Notes: generated from the sequence alone by a model not told the origin. A stretch of DNA of 64,000 nt from Thalassotalea algicola (GCF_012932965.1 NZ_JABBXH010000001.1:248001-312000); one strand, 5' to 3'. Shown: positions 9,948 through 18,836, numbered from the stretch's first letter. A program made the numbers and translations.

Positions 9948-12900
9948 TTACAGAACAGTGATCATCGCATTATCAATGCGATACACTGCGCCATTGCCCG
10001 TTCCCCAAGCAGGGAATACCATCACAACATCTATAGCACTGATATCTAAACCAGCATCAAATAGATCTTGCAAAGAAAAAGTAAAGGTTTGCCATTGACC
10101 AACAATTGGCGCTGCGCCTTCTTGGCTAGCGGTTAAGTCTAATTCAACAGCAGTCGCGGCATCACCTGACTCTATTTTGAATTTCCAAACCGCATTACTA
10201 TCATTTGGAGCGTTAACCACTTTGAGTTCAAATTGGACAACACCATTTGCTAGCATCGCACTAGCGTCGAAGTAAACGCCATCATTCGCTAAAAATCCCA
10301 TCACTGTTGGCGATTCACCAATGACGAATTCGGCCACCATGCCATGAGCATCATCATCTTGTTCTTCAGTTGGCGTTGAACCCGCACAACAATCCCAAAT
10401 TGGCCACTCTGTATTTTGGCTATTCGCGAATAGTGTTAACCCTTGTGCTTGAGGCACGCTTGAAGGGTCATAAATCATGACGTTATCTAATCGATACACA
10501 GCACCTTCTCCAGTACCCCATGCAGGAAATACCATCAACACATCAATAGCACTAATATCTAGGCCAGCTTCATATAAGCTTTGAATTGAATAGGTATAAG
10601 TCTGCCATTGTCCAGTTACCGGTGCTTGACCCTCTTGGCTAGCCGCAAGATCTAGTTCAACAGCAGAGCTTGCATCTGCACCTTCTATTTTGAATTTCCA
10701 AACCGCACTACTGTCATTAGGGGCATTAACCACTTTAAGCTCGAATTGAACAACACCATTTTCGAGAAAATTAGAGGCATCTAAATAAACATCATCATCG
10801 GCGAGTATCCCCATAACTGTTGGCGATGCGCCGATAACAAACTCAGCGGTAAGGCCATGGCTAGCATCATCATTCTCTACTGTTGGAGTAGAACCACCAC
10901 AACAGTCCCAAATTGACCATTGCTCTTTCGCTCCATCGGCAAACAGCACATGCCCATTAAAGCCCGACGACGCGTTTGGATCATAAATTTTGACGTTATC
11001 GACTCGGTAGACTGCGCCTTCACCGCTTCCCCAAGCTGGAAAAATCATAATGACATCAATTGCACTGACATCTAGGCCTGCGTCAGCCAAGTCTGATAAG
11101 GAAAATGTATAGGTTTGCCATTGGTTAACCGTCGGCGAAAGCCCTTCGACACTGCTGCTTAAATCAAGCTCTATTGCCGAACTTGCATTGTCACTTTCTA
11201 CTTTAAATTTCCAAGCAGCATTTGCCTCGTTTGGTGCTGAAGTAAGCTTCATTTCAAATTGAATGACGCCATTGGCTAAAATAGCGCTAGCATCAAACGG
11301 TTTTGGCTGTGCCGTTGGGTCAGTAATAAATTCAGCACGTGAAATAAACCCCATAACCGTAGGACTTGCACCGATTGCAAACTCTGCAACAGCGCCATGA
11401 TCATTGTCATCAGTTTCAACACTCGGTAATGAGCCGCCACAACAATCCCACATTGGCCAACTGGCATTTTCACTATCGGCAAAAATGGTCAATTCCGGAG
11501 AATTGGTTTCTGCGGCTATTTCTACATCTGTAATACGATATACAGCACCTTCACCAGCTCCCCATGCAGGAAACACCATCAACACATCAATAGCACTTAA
11601 ATCTAACCCGTTGTCAGCAAGCATTTGAAGCGGAAAAGTATAAGTCATCCATTCGCCAGCTGTTGGCATGTTGCCTTCTACACTGTCAGAAAGAGGTAAT
11701 TCAACCGCCGTTGATGCACCTTGGCTTTCAACTTTAAACAACCAAGGTGCAGTCGTATCATTTGGCAATGTAACCGCTTTCATTTTAAATCGAATAAAAC
11801 CACTATCAATTAACGGGCTAGCATCAAAAGGAGAAGCTGTTCCATCTTCAGAAGAAATAAATTCATCTCTTGAAATAAAGCCATTAACTGTCGGGGACGC
11901 TCCAACAGAAAATTCTATAACATCACCTTGCGCTTCATCATTGACGACTTGAGGCGTGGATCCACCACAACAATCCCAAGCTGGCCAATTAGGGTTTTCT
12001 ACGCCATCAAATATCGTTAAATTTTGAGGAATACCAGTTGATGGCGGTGACGGAATTGGCGCCTTGCCTTCTATCAGTGCGTCATCAAGACTATCGTAGC
12101 CACCACGCACGGTTTCACAGCCTTTTCCAGTCTCAGGATTTTGAGCACATTGATACACACGCACATAGTCAATTTCAAAATGCTGTCCGTTTGTGAAAGC
12201 TTCGGCATCAATGCCTTTATTATTGGTATTCTCTGGCCAGTCGCCACCTACCGCTAAGTTAAGCAGCATATGAAATTGCTGGTCAAATGGAGCATTGTCC
12301 CAATGCGTGGTAAGTTCGCCACTTCCTTGGTCAAAATATTCAGCAAACCAACCTTGGTGGGCTAAGCCGACAGCTTCATCTTTGCTGTTATACCTAACTT
12401 CAGATCGACGTTGAGTTTGGTACAAATAGTCGTCAACATACCAACGAATTTCACCTTCTTGCCATTCAATCGCATAAGTATGGAAATCATCAGCCGGGTT
12501 AACGTTATCAGGCAAAGTATATGACGTACCACTGTGTACATTGTTCGGCCAATCTTTCCCATAATGCAACGTACCATGAACACGACTTTCAGCATTCCCC
12601 TCTTCATCTACCGTTTTTAAGTTAAGCGCCTCTAAAACATCTATCTCGCCTGATTTTGGCCAGCCACCATAATACTCATCTGTAGGTAACATCCAGAATG
12701 CCGGCCAACTGCCTTGTCCAAAAGGAAGTTTTGCACGCACTTCAAAGCGGCCATATTTGAAATCACCTTTATATTTGCTATTAAGTCTTGCTGAGGTATA
12801 CGGTTTCTCTGCTCCTTGCTCGGCAGGCAAAGCAACAATATGCAATACGCCATCAGCAAGGTAAGAATTATCGCTGTTGTCGGTGTAGCATTGCTTTTCG

Positions 12901-13124
12901 TTGTTACCACCGCCATTACAGTTAACTTCGTGAGTCCATTTGCTGCTATCAATTTCTGCGGCATCAAATTCGTCATTCCAAACCAATTGCCAGTCACTAA
13001 CAGGTGCAGTAGGTTCAATTTTGGTCGGATTAGTTTTCGTTTCAGCTCCACCACCGCAACTTATTAGGGCCGTCGTGGAAGCACAAGCTAGAATAGCTCG
13101 ACACGTTTTCGAAATGTTGTTCAT
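9948..13124 (-). CDS. GH16 beta-glucanase (laminarinase-type) lipoprotein with four repeated C-terminal modules
   Basis: Predicted surface or periplasmic lipoprotein that cleaves beta-1,3-glucan. The signal ends at lipobox ISC (Cys23), followed by a Thr/Pro-rich linker. Residues 43-325 are a GH16 catalytic domain: VWNDEFD, GGGNNEKQ, WPAFWMLPTDEYYGGWP and the active-site EIDVLE (nucleophile Glu160, Asp162, acid/base Glu165). After a Pro/Ser linker come four tandem modules of about 165 residues (near 369-537, 545-713, 725-884, 896-1055), each starting with a WDCC[GA]GS motif and ending with FPAWG-x-G-x-GAVYR. The modules look like beta-sandwich carbohydrate-binding domains, but I cannot assign a family. 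At 1058 residues it is about three times a bare GH16. It is flanked by a TonB-dependent receptor and a LytS/LytTR pair. Confidence 0.9.
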   Translation of the reverse strand: MNNISKTCRAILACASTTALISCGGGAETKTNPTKIEPTAPVSDWQLVWNDEFDAAEIDSSKWTHEVNCNGGGNNEKQCYTDNSDNSYLADGVLHIVALPAEQGAEKPYTSARLNSKYKGDFKYGRFEVRAKLPFGQGSWPAFWMLPTDEYYGGWPKSGEIDVLEALNLKTVDEEGNAESRVHGTLHYGKDWPNNVHSGTSYTLPDNVNPADDFHTYAIEWQEGEIRWYVDDYLYQTQRRSEVRYNSKDEAVGLAHQGWFAEYFDQGSGELTTHWDNAPFDQQFHMLLNLAVGGDWPENTNNKGIDAEAFTNGQHFEIDYVRVYQCAQNPETGKGCETVRGGYDSLDDALIEGKAPIPSPPSTGIPQNLTIFDGVENPNWPAWDCCGGSTPQVVNDEAQGDVIEFSVGASPTVNGFISRDEFISSEDGTASPFDASPLIDSGFIRFKMKAVTLPNDTTAPWLFKVESQGASTAVELPLSDSVEGNMPTAGEWMTYTFPLQMLADNGLDLSAIDVLMVFPAWGAGEGAVYRITDVEIAAETNSPELTIFADSENASWPMWDCCGGSLPSVETDDNDHGAVAEFAIGASPTVMGFISRAEFITDPTAQPKPFDASAILANGVIQFEMKLTSAPNEANAAWKFKVESDNASSAIELDLSSSVEGLSPTVNQWQTYTFSLSDLADAGLDVSAIDVIMIFPAWGSGEGAVYRVDNVKIYDPNASSGFNGHVLFADGAKEQWSIWDCCGGSTPTVENDDASHGLTAEFVIGASPTVMGILADDDVYLDASNFLENGVVQFELKVVNAPNDSSAVWKFKIEGADASSAVELDLAASQEGQAPVTGQWQTYTYSIQSLYEAGLDISAIDVLMVFPAWGTGEGAVYRLDNVMIYDPSSVPQAQGLTLFANSQNTEWPIWDCCAGSTPTEEQDDDAHGMVAEFVIGESPTVMGFLANDGVYFDASAMLANGVVQFELKVVNAPNDSNAVWKFKIESGDAATAVELDLTASQEGAAPIVGQWQTFTFSLQDLFDAGLDISAIDVVMVFPAWGTGNGAVYRIDNAMITVL
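9960..12020 (-). repeat. Four tandem coding repeats (WDCCGGS modules) inside the GH16 gene
   Basis: Module 1 spans about 12020-11514, module 2 about 11492-10986, module 3 about 10952-10473 and module 4 about 10439-9960. The repeated protein landmarks are WDCC[GA]GS, EFxIGxSPTVxGxx, a stretch FxxKVES or FKIE, GxWxTYTF, AGLDxSAIDVxMxFPAWG and GAVYR. Modules 3 and 4 are the closest pair (ELKVVNAPNDS shared), which suggests a recent duplication. Confidence 0.9.
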
Positions 13125-13161
13125 AGTATTTTCCTGAGAGGTAAAATAACTAAATAAATAC

Positions 13162-13190
13162 CTAGACAGTTAAAGTTACATAACTGCTAG
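13162..13190. promoter_or_regulatory. Interrupted palindrome upstream of the GH16 gene, candidate operator
   Basis: CAGTTA (13167-13172) and TAACTG (13181-13186) form perfect inverted arms around 8 bases, and CTAG flanks them on both sides (13162-13165 and 13187-13190). It lies about 40-65 bases upstream of the GH16 ATG. A second dyad, ACAAC-TAC-GTTGT, lies at 13283-13295. Which protein binds is unknown. Confidence 0.4.
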
Positions 13191-13393
13191 GCCTCCCCTT
13201 GGCCTTTATCGCAAACCTTTATTCTATTTTTGTGGTTATTTTATTGTTGGCCTTGATGAAAGATCATCACCAAAATAGTGTTACAACTACGTTGTTGGAA
13301 CAATGTAAATGCGATATCCCGCGTTATATATGCGGCATCAATTGAGGGGGAGGTTTTCTATCAGTTGAAACGGTACAAATTTAAGATAAGACG

Positions 13394-14230
13394 TTATCGA
13401 CTGTTTCTGTTTTCAATAATTTTTTGAACAGCTTCGCAATAATTTCTGCTTACTTTCAATTTAATATCATTTCCCATATTGAGTAAGCTTTCGTTATTAC
13501 GCAGTGGCTCAATACTTCTAACACTGAAGATGTTCACTAATGTTGATTTATGAATCCTTTGAAATACCGATTCATCTAGTTCTTCTGCTAATTTTTTCAT
13601 GGTAATGCGGACAATATAATTTTCGTCTTGAGTATGGATACACATATAATCACCTGCTGCATCTATCCACTTAATATCGTTAACATCGACAAAAACTTTT
13701 TCATTGTCGGTGTTCTTGATTACAAGCTCTTTTCTATACTTCGTTGGCAAAGGTTTGTCTTGAGAGCCCAGCCAGTCTTCTAGCTCCGTAATAGCGATAC
13801 CAGAACTTTCGCCTAATGCTTTTAACAAGCGGTATTTTTCCAAATCTCGTTGTTGAGGGGATAAGCGCTCTCGAATACGATCCATGGTTCGCTGCAACCT
13901 ACCTAAATTTGCAGGCTTTAATATATAGTCAATCGCATTTAACTCAAAAGCATCAACCGCATACTCACTATACGCACTAACAAATACCACTATAGGCATA
14001 GTATCGGATTGTAATAATTGGACAACCTCTAAGCCATTTATCCCTGGCAACCTTAAATCAATGAAAAGTACATCTGGCTGCAATGATTGACACATTTTAA
14101 CGGCATCTTCGCCATTCGTTGCTTCACCAACCACTATTATGTCATTCATATTTTCTAAACGCAGTCTTAGGCCTTCAATTGCCAAAGGCTCATCATCAAC
14201 AATTACTACAGATATTTTTTGCTCTGACAT
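13394..14230 (-). CDS. LytTR-family response regulator
   Basis: Cytoplasmic response regulator of the AlgR/AgrA/LytR class. The N-terminal receiver has the acidic pair in VIVDDEP and phospho-acceptor Asp in DVLFIDLRLPGINGLE (residue 58 from the start chosen here); Lys in YILKP completes the site. The C-terminal LytTR DNA-binding domain shows IKWIDAAGDYMCIHT and FQRIHKSTLVNI. I start at the ATG at 14230 (MSEQKISVVIV), which has AGAGGG about 6 bases upstream; a GTG at 14236 overlaps the kinase stop but would sit on top of that ribosome site. It follows the LytS-type kinase by 2 bases and precedes the GH16 gene, its likely target. Confidence 0.9.
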   Translation of the reverse strand: MSEQKISVVIVDDEPLAIEGLRLRLENMNDIIVVGEATNGEDAVKMCQSLQPDVLFIDLRLPGINGLEVVQLLQSDTMPIVVFVSAYSEYAVDAFELNAIDYILKPANLGRLQRTMDRIRERLSPQQRDLEKYRLLKALGESSGIAITELEDWLGSQDKPLPTKYRKELVIKNTDNEKVFVDVNDIKWIDAAGDYMCIHTQDENYIVRITMKKLAEELDESVFQRIHKSTLVNIFSVRSIEPLRNNESLLNMGNDIKLKVSRNYCEAVQKIIENRNSR

Positions 14231-14232
14231 AT

Positions 14233-15333
14233 TCACCCTCTCTGAAAAGGCATATCTAGTGATACTCTAGTACCAGATTCAGTGTGTTGTATATCAATCG
14301 ATATATCATCATTAAACATCGAACTTAAGCGCTCTCTGGTATTTGTTAAACCTATCCCAAAACCAGAATCTGTAACTTCACCTTTGCCACTATCTAACAC
14401 TTCAATACGTAGACGTTGGTTTTTCGCCTTTGCACTGATTGAAATCACACCAGGCTGTTTTCTCGACTCAATGCCATATTTAATGGCGTTTTCAACAATT
14501 GGCTGTAGGAATAATGATGGTACTTTGCCGTGGCTTACTTGTTTATCTATATCTAAATTAACAGTTAAGCGCTCACCAAAACGAACTTTCTCAATCGCTA
14601 AATAGACATTAAGTAACTCTATTTCTCGATGTAATTGGCTTTCCTGATTGCTATTTTGATCAAGTGAATATCTAAAAAACTCGCATAGTTTGTCTAACAT
14701 ATCACCGGCTTTTTCATTGTCTTTTTTATAAATTAACGTTGAAATTGCATTCATCGTATTAAACATAAAATGAGGGTTCAATTGATACCTAAGCATTTGC
14801 AGTTGAGCTTCTTTCGCAGAGTTTTGAGCTCTTAACAACATCTCATGCTCTTTTTGTAACTTAGTGTTATAAAGCATAATGAAAAAAATTGCGGTCCATA
14901 CAAACATTGTTGAAACAGAAAACAGCAACCAGCCACCAAACTCCAACATGTTCCATTGCTGGTACCATATTTGTTGATAAACAATAGTTTTATAGGATGC
15001 TAACTTTATTACATTAAAAACCCCACCAAGTATGGCTGCACTACCAAAGCTTAAAATTAACGTTTTCTTTAGCGGCCAGTGTACCGTTTTTCGAATGATA
15101 AGCCATTGCATGTAAGAAAGCAGGAAGCCACTAGATGCTTCGATTGCCAAATTTATCAACTGACCAGCAAGATAAAAATTCGGATCGTCAAATTGAGGTC
15201 GAACTATAGCGATAAAGACGACAATTACATAACCGAGCCAACCAAATATTTGCAATGTCCAAAACTGATGGCTTTGTTTAGAAAATGATTTTTGTCCAAG
15301 GTTTAAGTCAGGAAATGCATCAGAAGTTGTCAT
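14233..15333 (-). CDS. LytS/YehU-type sensor histidine kinase
   Basis: Membrane histidine kinase of the His_kinase (PF06580) type. Four or five hydrophobic segments fill the first 170 residues (for example FGWLGYVIVVFIAIV and the block before LYNTKLQKEHEML). The phospho-acceptor box LRYQLNPHFMFNTMNAIS is followed by the ATPase domain with FLQPIVENAIKYGI and GFGIGLTNTRERL. I choose the ATG at 15333 (MTTSDAFPDLN); a TTG at 15411 would add 26 residues, but a good promoter (15363-15392) overlaps that extension. It is translationally linked to the LytTR regulator. No extracellular sensor domain is evident, so the stimulus may be sensed in the membrane. Confidence 0.88.
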   Translation of the reverse strand: MTTSDAFPDLNLGQKSFSKQSHQFWTLQIFGWLGYVIVVFIAIVRPQFDDPNFYLAGQLINLAIEASSGFLLSYMQWLIIRKTVHWPLKKTLILSFGSAAILGGVFNVIKLASYKTIVYQQIWYQQWNMLEFGGWLLFSVSTMFVWTAIFFIMLYNTKLQKEHEMLLRAQNSAKEAQLQMLRYQLNPHFMFNTMNAISTLIYKKDNEKAGDMLDKLCEFFRYSLDQNSNQESQLHREIELLNVYLAIEKVRFGERLTVNLDIDKQVSHGKVPSLFLQPIVENAIKYGIESRKQPGVISISAKAKNQRLRIEVLDSGKGEVTDSGFGIGLTNTRERLSSMFNDDISIDIQHTESGTRVSLDMPFQRG

Positions 15334-15362
15334 GGCATCAAAAACAAGTAAGCGTTTACATG

Positions 15363-15392
15363 ATAATGTGCCGCCTTCATTCCCGATGTCAA
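15363..15392 (-). promoter_or_regulatory. Sigma-70-like promoter of the LytS/LytTR pair
   Basis: On the minus strand TTGACA (15392-15387) is followed after 18 bases by CATTAT (15368-15363). The predicted transcript starts near 15356, about 23 bases before the ATG chosen for the kinase, which supports that start. Confidence 0.55.
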
Positions 15393-15503
15393 ATATTTTG
15401 TAGCTATACAAAAATTGTGTTTCTTTGATTTGCCTACTGGTAAGAAGTTGAGAATAAGATTGCCGACATACTTAGATATTGGCAATCATAGGATGAAAAA
15501 AGA

Positions 15504-16205
15504 TTATTTTAATTGAGACTCAATTAGCTCTAATGCTTCATTCAGTATAGTTTTGACACACGCCTTTGCTTGTTCGGAGTCTCTAGACTTAATGGTGTTA
15601 AGAATATCAGCATGTTTTTGAACGTCTGCGCCTGGCACACCTTTAATTCGATTTGTGTAACGAATACTTACGCGTAGCGCAGTTCCAATAAAGTCAGTTA
15701 ATTGTGCAATAAAACGATTGCCGCTAGCTTGTAATATTGCCGTATGAAAAGCGATATCTGCGTCTAGTGGATCATCCAAACCTTTGTCAGCATCAGCCAT
15801 ACGTGACAAGGCTTTTTCAATTTCAGCGAACTGTTCATCTGTTCCATTCACTGCCGCCAATGCAGCCGCTTCAGGCTCAATTGCCACACGCACTTGAGTA
15901 AATTCTTTTAACAAAGTTAATGAAGGTTTACTATTTAAAATCCAACCTAATACGTCCGTATCGAACATATTCCAGTTGCTTTCAGGTAATACCAAAATAC
16001 CTTGCTTTGGACGAGAAGAAATAAGCCCTTTAGCTGAAAGCATTTTAACCGCTTCACGCGTTGCACTGCGGCTTACGTCATACTCCAAACATAAATCAGC
16101 TTCAGAAGGCAGTCCAGTACCAATGGGGTAATCTCCCTTAACAATAGCCATTCCTAAGCTATGTGTTAATTGGTGGGTTAAGTTATGTTTGGGGTTACTT
16201 CTCAT
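15504..16205 (-). CDS. GntR/FadR-type repressor, DgoR-like
   Basis: Transcriptional regulator with an N-terminal winged helix (GTGLPSEADLCLEYDVSRSATREAVKML) and a C-terminal FCD ligand domain (VRVAIEPEAAALAA, then DIAFHTAILQASGN and a final HADIL segment), whose His and Asp residues typically bind a metal. The pattern WNMFDTDVLGWIL strongly resembles the galactonate repressor DgoR. The ATG at 16205 has AAAGAGAG upstream; a TTG at 16235 would lack this. It is divergent from the SDR-dgoK-dgoA-lactonase operon, so it probably represses that operon and responds to galactonate or a derivative (inference). Confidence 0.87.
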   Translation of the reverse strand: MRSNPKHNLTHQLTHSLGMAIVKGDYPIGTGLPSEADLCLEYDVSRSATREAVKMLSAKGLISSRPKQGILVLPESNWNMFDTDVLGWILNSKPSLTLLKEFTQVRVAIEPEAAALAAVNGTDEQFAEIEKALSRMADADKGLDDPLDADIAFHTAILQASGNRFIAQLTDFIGTALRVSIRYTNRIKGVPGADVQKHADILNTIKSRDSEQAKACVKTILNEALELIESQLK

Positions 16206-16248
16206 AACACTCTCTTTGTTTAACCTTGCTCTCAATGCGATACGAATA

Positions 16249-16261
16249 TTGTATATTACAA
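16249..16261. promoter_or_regulatory. Candidate GntR operator TTGTA-TAT-TACAA
   Basis: A perfect 5-base inverted repeat around TAT lies 44 bases upstream of the GntR ATG, in the intergenic region shared with the sugar dehydrogenase operon. Size and symmetry are typical of FadR-subfamily sites. A second dyad, CATAT-N6-ATATG, lies at 16355-16370, nearer the dehydrogenase operon. Confidence 0.45.
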
Positions 16262-16497
16262 GTTTTAAATTCAGCGCGATAGGCGTTTAGTAACTAATTT
16301 TTAACAATTTTTCAGTAATAGTTGACATTGCACCAAAAATTACGCTAATTAATTCATATTATAGTATATGACATACCTTTGAAATAGGTTTGTTTACTAG
16401 CGTGAAATACAACAAGATTTCATGTGATTGACTTCATTTGCACTCAGCTTTTAAACATGTGAAAGTGCGATTAGATATTATGAGTTAGGACATTACT

Positions 16498-17262
16498 TTG
16501 CCAGATTCAACTCACTACAAGAGCCTTGAAGGGAAGACAGTATTTATTACCGGTGGCGCTACTGGAATCGGCGCAGCCATGGTAAAGGCATTTTTAAAAC
16601 AAAAGGCTAAAGTTGCTTTTATTGATATTGACGACAATGCTGCAAAGAAACTACAAGATGAACTCATTGCTTATCAAGAAAACGTTTGGTTTGAATCAGT
16701 TGACGTTACTGACAATCAAGCGTTAACCAATAGTATAAAGAAAGCATGCAAAGCATTTAATGGCATTGATGTTCTAATAAACAATGTTGCCAATGATATG
16801 CGCCATCGACCACAAGATATTTCACCACAAGATTGGCAATATTGTATGCAGATTAATTTAGACGCAGCATTTTTTGCCGCTCAAGCGGTATTTAGTCATA
16901 TGCGCAAACAAAAACACGGCGTAATTATTAACTTCAGCTCTATCAATGCACTAATTGGCCCTAAGAACATGGTTGGCTATACCACTGCCAAAGCAGGTCT
17001 TATCGGAATGACAAAATCATTAGCAAAAGATTATGGTCGCTACAATATTAGAGTAAATGCAATATTGCCTGGCTGGATAGCTACAGAAAAGCAATTAGCC
17101 TCGTATTTAAGTGAAAATGAAGAAAAACGCTGGATGGCGTCAATGGCCATTAAGAGGCGCATTGAGCCTTGTGAAGTAGCAAAACTTGCGATGTTTTTAT
17201 CTTCAGATGATAGTGCGATGATCACTGGACAAAGCATAACAATAGATGGTGGTCGAACTTAA
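16498..17262 (+). CDS. SDR-family sugar 1-dehydrogenase, probable galactose dehydrogenase, TTG start
   Basis: NAD(P)-dependent oxidation of an aldose to its lactone, likely D-galactose. The Rossmann motif TGGATGIG (residues 18-25), NNVAND around 95-100, Asn120, Ser148 and YTTAK (Tyr161, Lys165) make a complete SDR active site. The NNVANDMRH stretch resembles known bacterial galactose and xylose 1-dehydrogenases. The start is a TTG at 16498, with TAGGA about 7 bases upstream. First gene of an operon with dgoK, dgoA and an SMP-30 lactonase, which together suggest the oxidative (De Ley-Doudoroff) galactose pathway. Substrate could also be fucose or arabinose. Confidence 0.83.
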   Translation: MPDSTHYKSLEGKTVFITGGATGIGAAMVKAFLKQKAKVAFIDIDDNAAKKLQDELIAYQENVWFESVDVTDNQALTNSIKKACKAFNGIDVLINNVANDMRHRPQDISPQDWQYCMQINLDAAFFAAQAVFSHMRKQKHGVIINFSSINALIGPKNMVGYTTAKAGLIGMTKSLAKDYGRYNIRVNAILPGWIATEKQLASYLSENEEKRWMASMAIKRRIEPCEVAKLAMFLSSDDSAMITGQSITIDGGRT

Positions 17263-17263
17263 T

Positions 17264-18226
17264 ATGACGCCACAATATGTAATCGCAGTTGATTGGGGGA
17301 CGAGCCATTTAAGAGCTTACCTTTGTAAAGTAAATGAAGACCTTACTCTGTCATACCAAGAGTGCTTAACAGCACGAGGGGTTTCTAAAGTAAGCCATGG
17401 TTTTGAACAGGAGTTGTTTGACTGTATTGAGCCCTGGGTTGAGCAATTTGGAAATCTATCTATTTTAATGTCGGGACAAATTGGCTCAAGCATTGGCTGG
17501 AAAGAAACAACCTACCTAGCCTGTCCTATCTCACCTAAAGCAGTCGCAGCTTCCTGTTTACGCTTTAATTGTCGAGAACACCAACTAGCGATAGTTCCAG
17601 GATTACATTGCAGCCACGAAAATAATTATCGTGATGTGATGAGAGGCGAAGAACTTCAGGTTCTTGGCTGGTTAGCACAAAATCCAAAACATACTCTGGG
17701 TAGGCATTTAGTGTGTTTACCAGGCACCCACACCAAATGGGTGTTAGTTGAAGATGGACAAGTTGTTTTGTTTAAAACAGCGATGACCGGCGAGCTTTAC
17801 GATCTGCTTATTCATCATAGCGTATTGATTCAACACCCTAATGACGAATTTAATCAACAAGCATTTAATGATGGGGCTAAGTATACTTTAGCAAGTGAAT
17901 TAGGGAGTCTAATTCACGGAATATTTAGTGTCCGTAGCAAGCAATTATTTAATGAGCTTAGCACGGAACAAGCGCCTTCATATTTATCCGGTATGTTAAT
18001 TGGTAGTGACGTCCGCGCAGCACTAAACGCTACAGAGTGGCAGTTTACTCAACTAGACTCGGTAAATATTATCGGCAGCAATACCTTGAGTAAGCGATTT
18101 TCAGAAGTGCTATCAATGCAAGATATTTCAACTCAATTATATGCAGTTGCGGATGTTACTTTAGCCGGTTTTTCATCAATATATCAAGATTTGAACATTA
18201 CGCAGCGTTTAAAGATTAAAAAATAA
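17264..18226 (+). CDS. dgoK: 2-dehydro-3-deoxygalactonokinase DgoK
   Basis: Phosphorylates 2-keto-3-deoxygalactonate with ATP, giving the substrate of DgoA. Family features: the N-terminal phosphate loop VDWGTSHLRAYL, LMSGQIGSSIGWKE, GEELQVLGWL and LPGTHTKWVLVEDG. Length 320 residues from the ATG at 17264, which directly follows the dehydrogenase stop; an in-frame GTG 18 bases earlier would overlap that gene and is less likely. The stop codon overlaps the dgoA ATG by one base (TAATG), so the two are coupled. Confidence 0.92.
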   Translation: MTPQYVIAVDWGTSHLRAYLCKVNEDLTLSYQECLTARGVSKVSHGFEQELFDCIEPWVEQFGNLSILMSGQIGSSIGWKETTYLACPISPKAVAASCLRFNCREHQLAIVPGLHCSHENNYRDVMRGEELQVLGWLAQNPKHTLGRHLVCLPGTHTKWVLVEDGQVVLFKTAMTGELYDLLIHHSVLIQHPNDEFNQQAFNDGAKYTLASELGSLIHGIFSVRSKQLFNELSTEQAPSYLSGMLIGSDVRAALNATEWQFTQLDSVNIIGSNTLSKRFSEVLSMQDISTQLYAVADVTLAGFSSIYQDLNITQRLKIKK

Positions 18227-18834
18227 TGAAACTTGCAACCTTACTATCAGCCTCACCTATCATTGCAATTTTAAGAGGTTTAACAACTCAACACGCAGCT
18301 GAAATCGGGAAGCTTTTATATCAAGCGGGTATTCGAATCATTGAAGTGCCACTTAATCGCCCTGATGCATTTAATGCTATTGAAGTACTCGCAAACACAT
18401 TACCTGACGACTGTTTAATTGGTGCAGGAACGGTTGTTAAGCTGACAGATATAGAAAAAGTCGCAGATGCAGGTGGGCAATTAATTGTTTCACCACATTG
18501 TGATACAGGGATAATTGAGCAGTCGTTAAATCTCGGACTCGTTAGCTTACCCGGAATTGCAACGGCAACAGAAGCATTTAAGGCCTTTAATGCTGGCGCT
18601 ACCACCCTAAAAGTATATCCTGCCAATAGCTACGGACCGAAACATATCCAAGCACTTAAAACTGTACTTCCTAACCACAGTCAGTTAATTGCAGTTGGCG
18701 GTGTAAAGTTGAACGAAATCGATTTATGGCTCAAACACAATGCCAGCGGAGTAGGTATTGGCAATGAGCTTTTCCAGCAGGGTGATACTCCTTTCGATGT
18801 TACCAGCAAACTCTCAGTACTTTCCCAGAATTAA
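18226..18834 (+). CDS. dgoA: 2-dehydro-3-deoxy-6-phosphogalactonate aldolase DgoA
   Basis: Splits 2-keto-3-deoxy-6-phosphogalactonate into pyruvate and glyceraldehyde 3-phosphate. The KDPG/KDPGal aldolase fold is shown by IIAILRGL (Arg17), IIEVPLNRP (Glu40), LIGAGTV, and the Schiff-base lysine in TTLKVYPA (Lys129). The LNRPDAF and YPANSYGP segments point to the galactonate rather than the gluconate branch. Length 202 residues is normal. Middle of the operon, overlapping dgoK and ending 2 bases before the lactonase gene. Confidence 0.92.
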   Translation: MKLATLLSASPIIAILRGLTTQHAAEIGKLLYQAGIRIIEVPLNRPDAFNAIEVLANTLPDDCLIGAGTVVKLTDIEKVADAGGQLIVSPHCDTGIIEQSLNLGLVSLPGIATATEAFKAFNAGATTLKVYPANSYGPKHIQALKTVLPNHSQLIAVGGVKLNEIDLWLKHNASGVGIGNELFQQGDTPFDVTSKLSVLSQN

Positions 18835-18836
18835 TC

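Noticed and set aside
11276-13067. Several short open frames in both strands within the GH16 gene
   Set aside because: They are low-complexity shadows of the repeated coding sequence without ribosome sites or domains.
13125-13393. Paired LytTR binding sites upstream of GH16
   Set aside because: Only partial matches to the 9-base LytTR consensus were found (for example ACAGTTAAA and TCAGTTGAA), with no pair at the expected 12-13 base spacing.
15334-15411. N-terminal extension of the LytS-type kinase from a TTG at 15411
   Set aside because: A good promoter overlaps it and the extra residues are not family-like; the ATG at 15333 is preferred.
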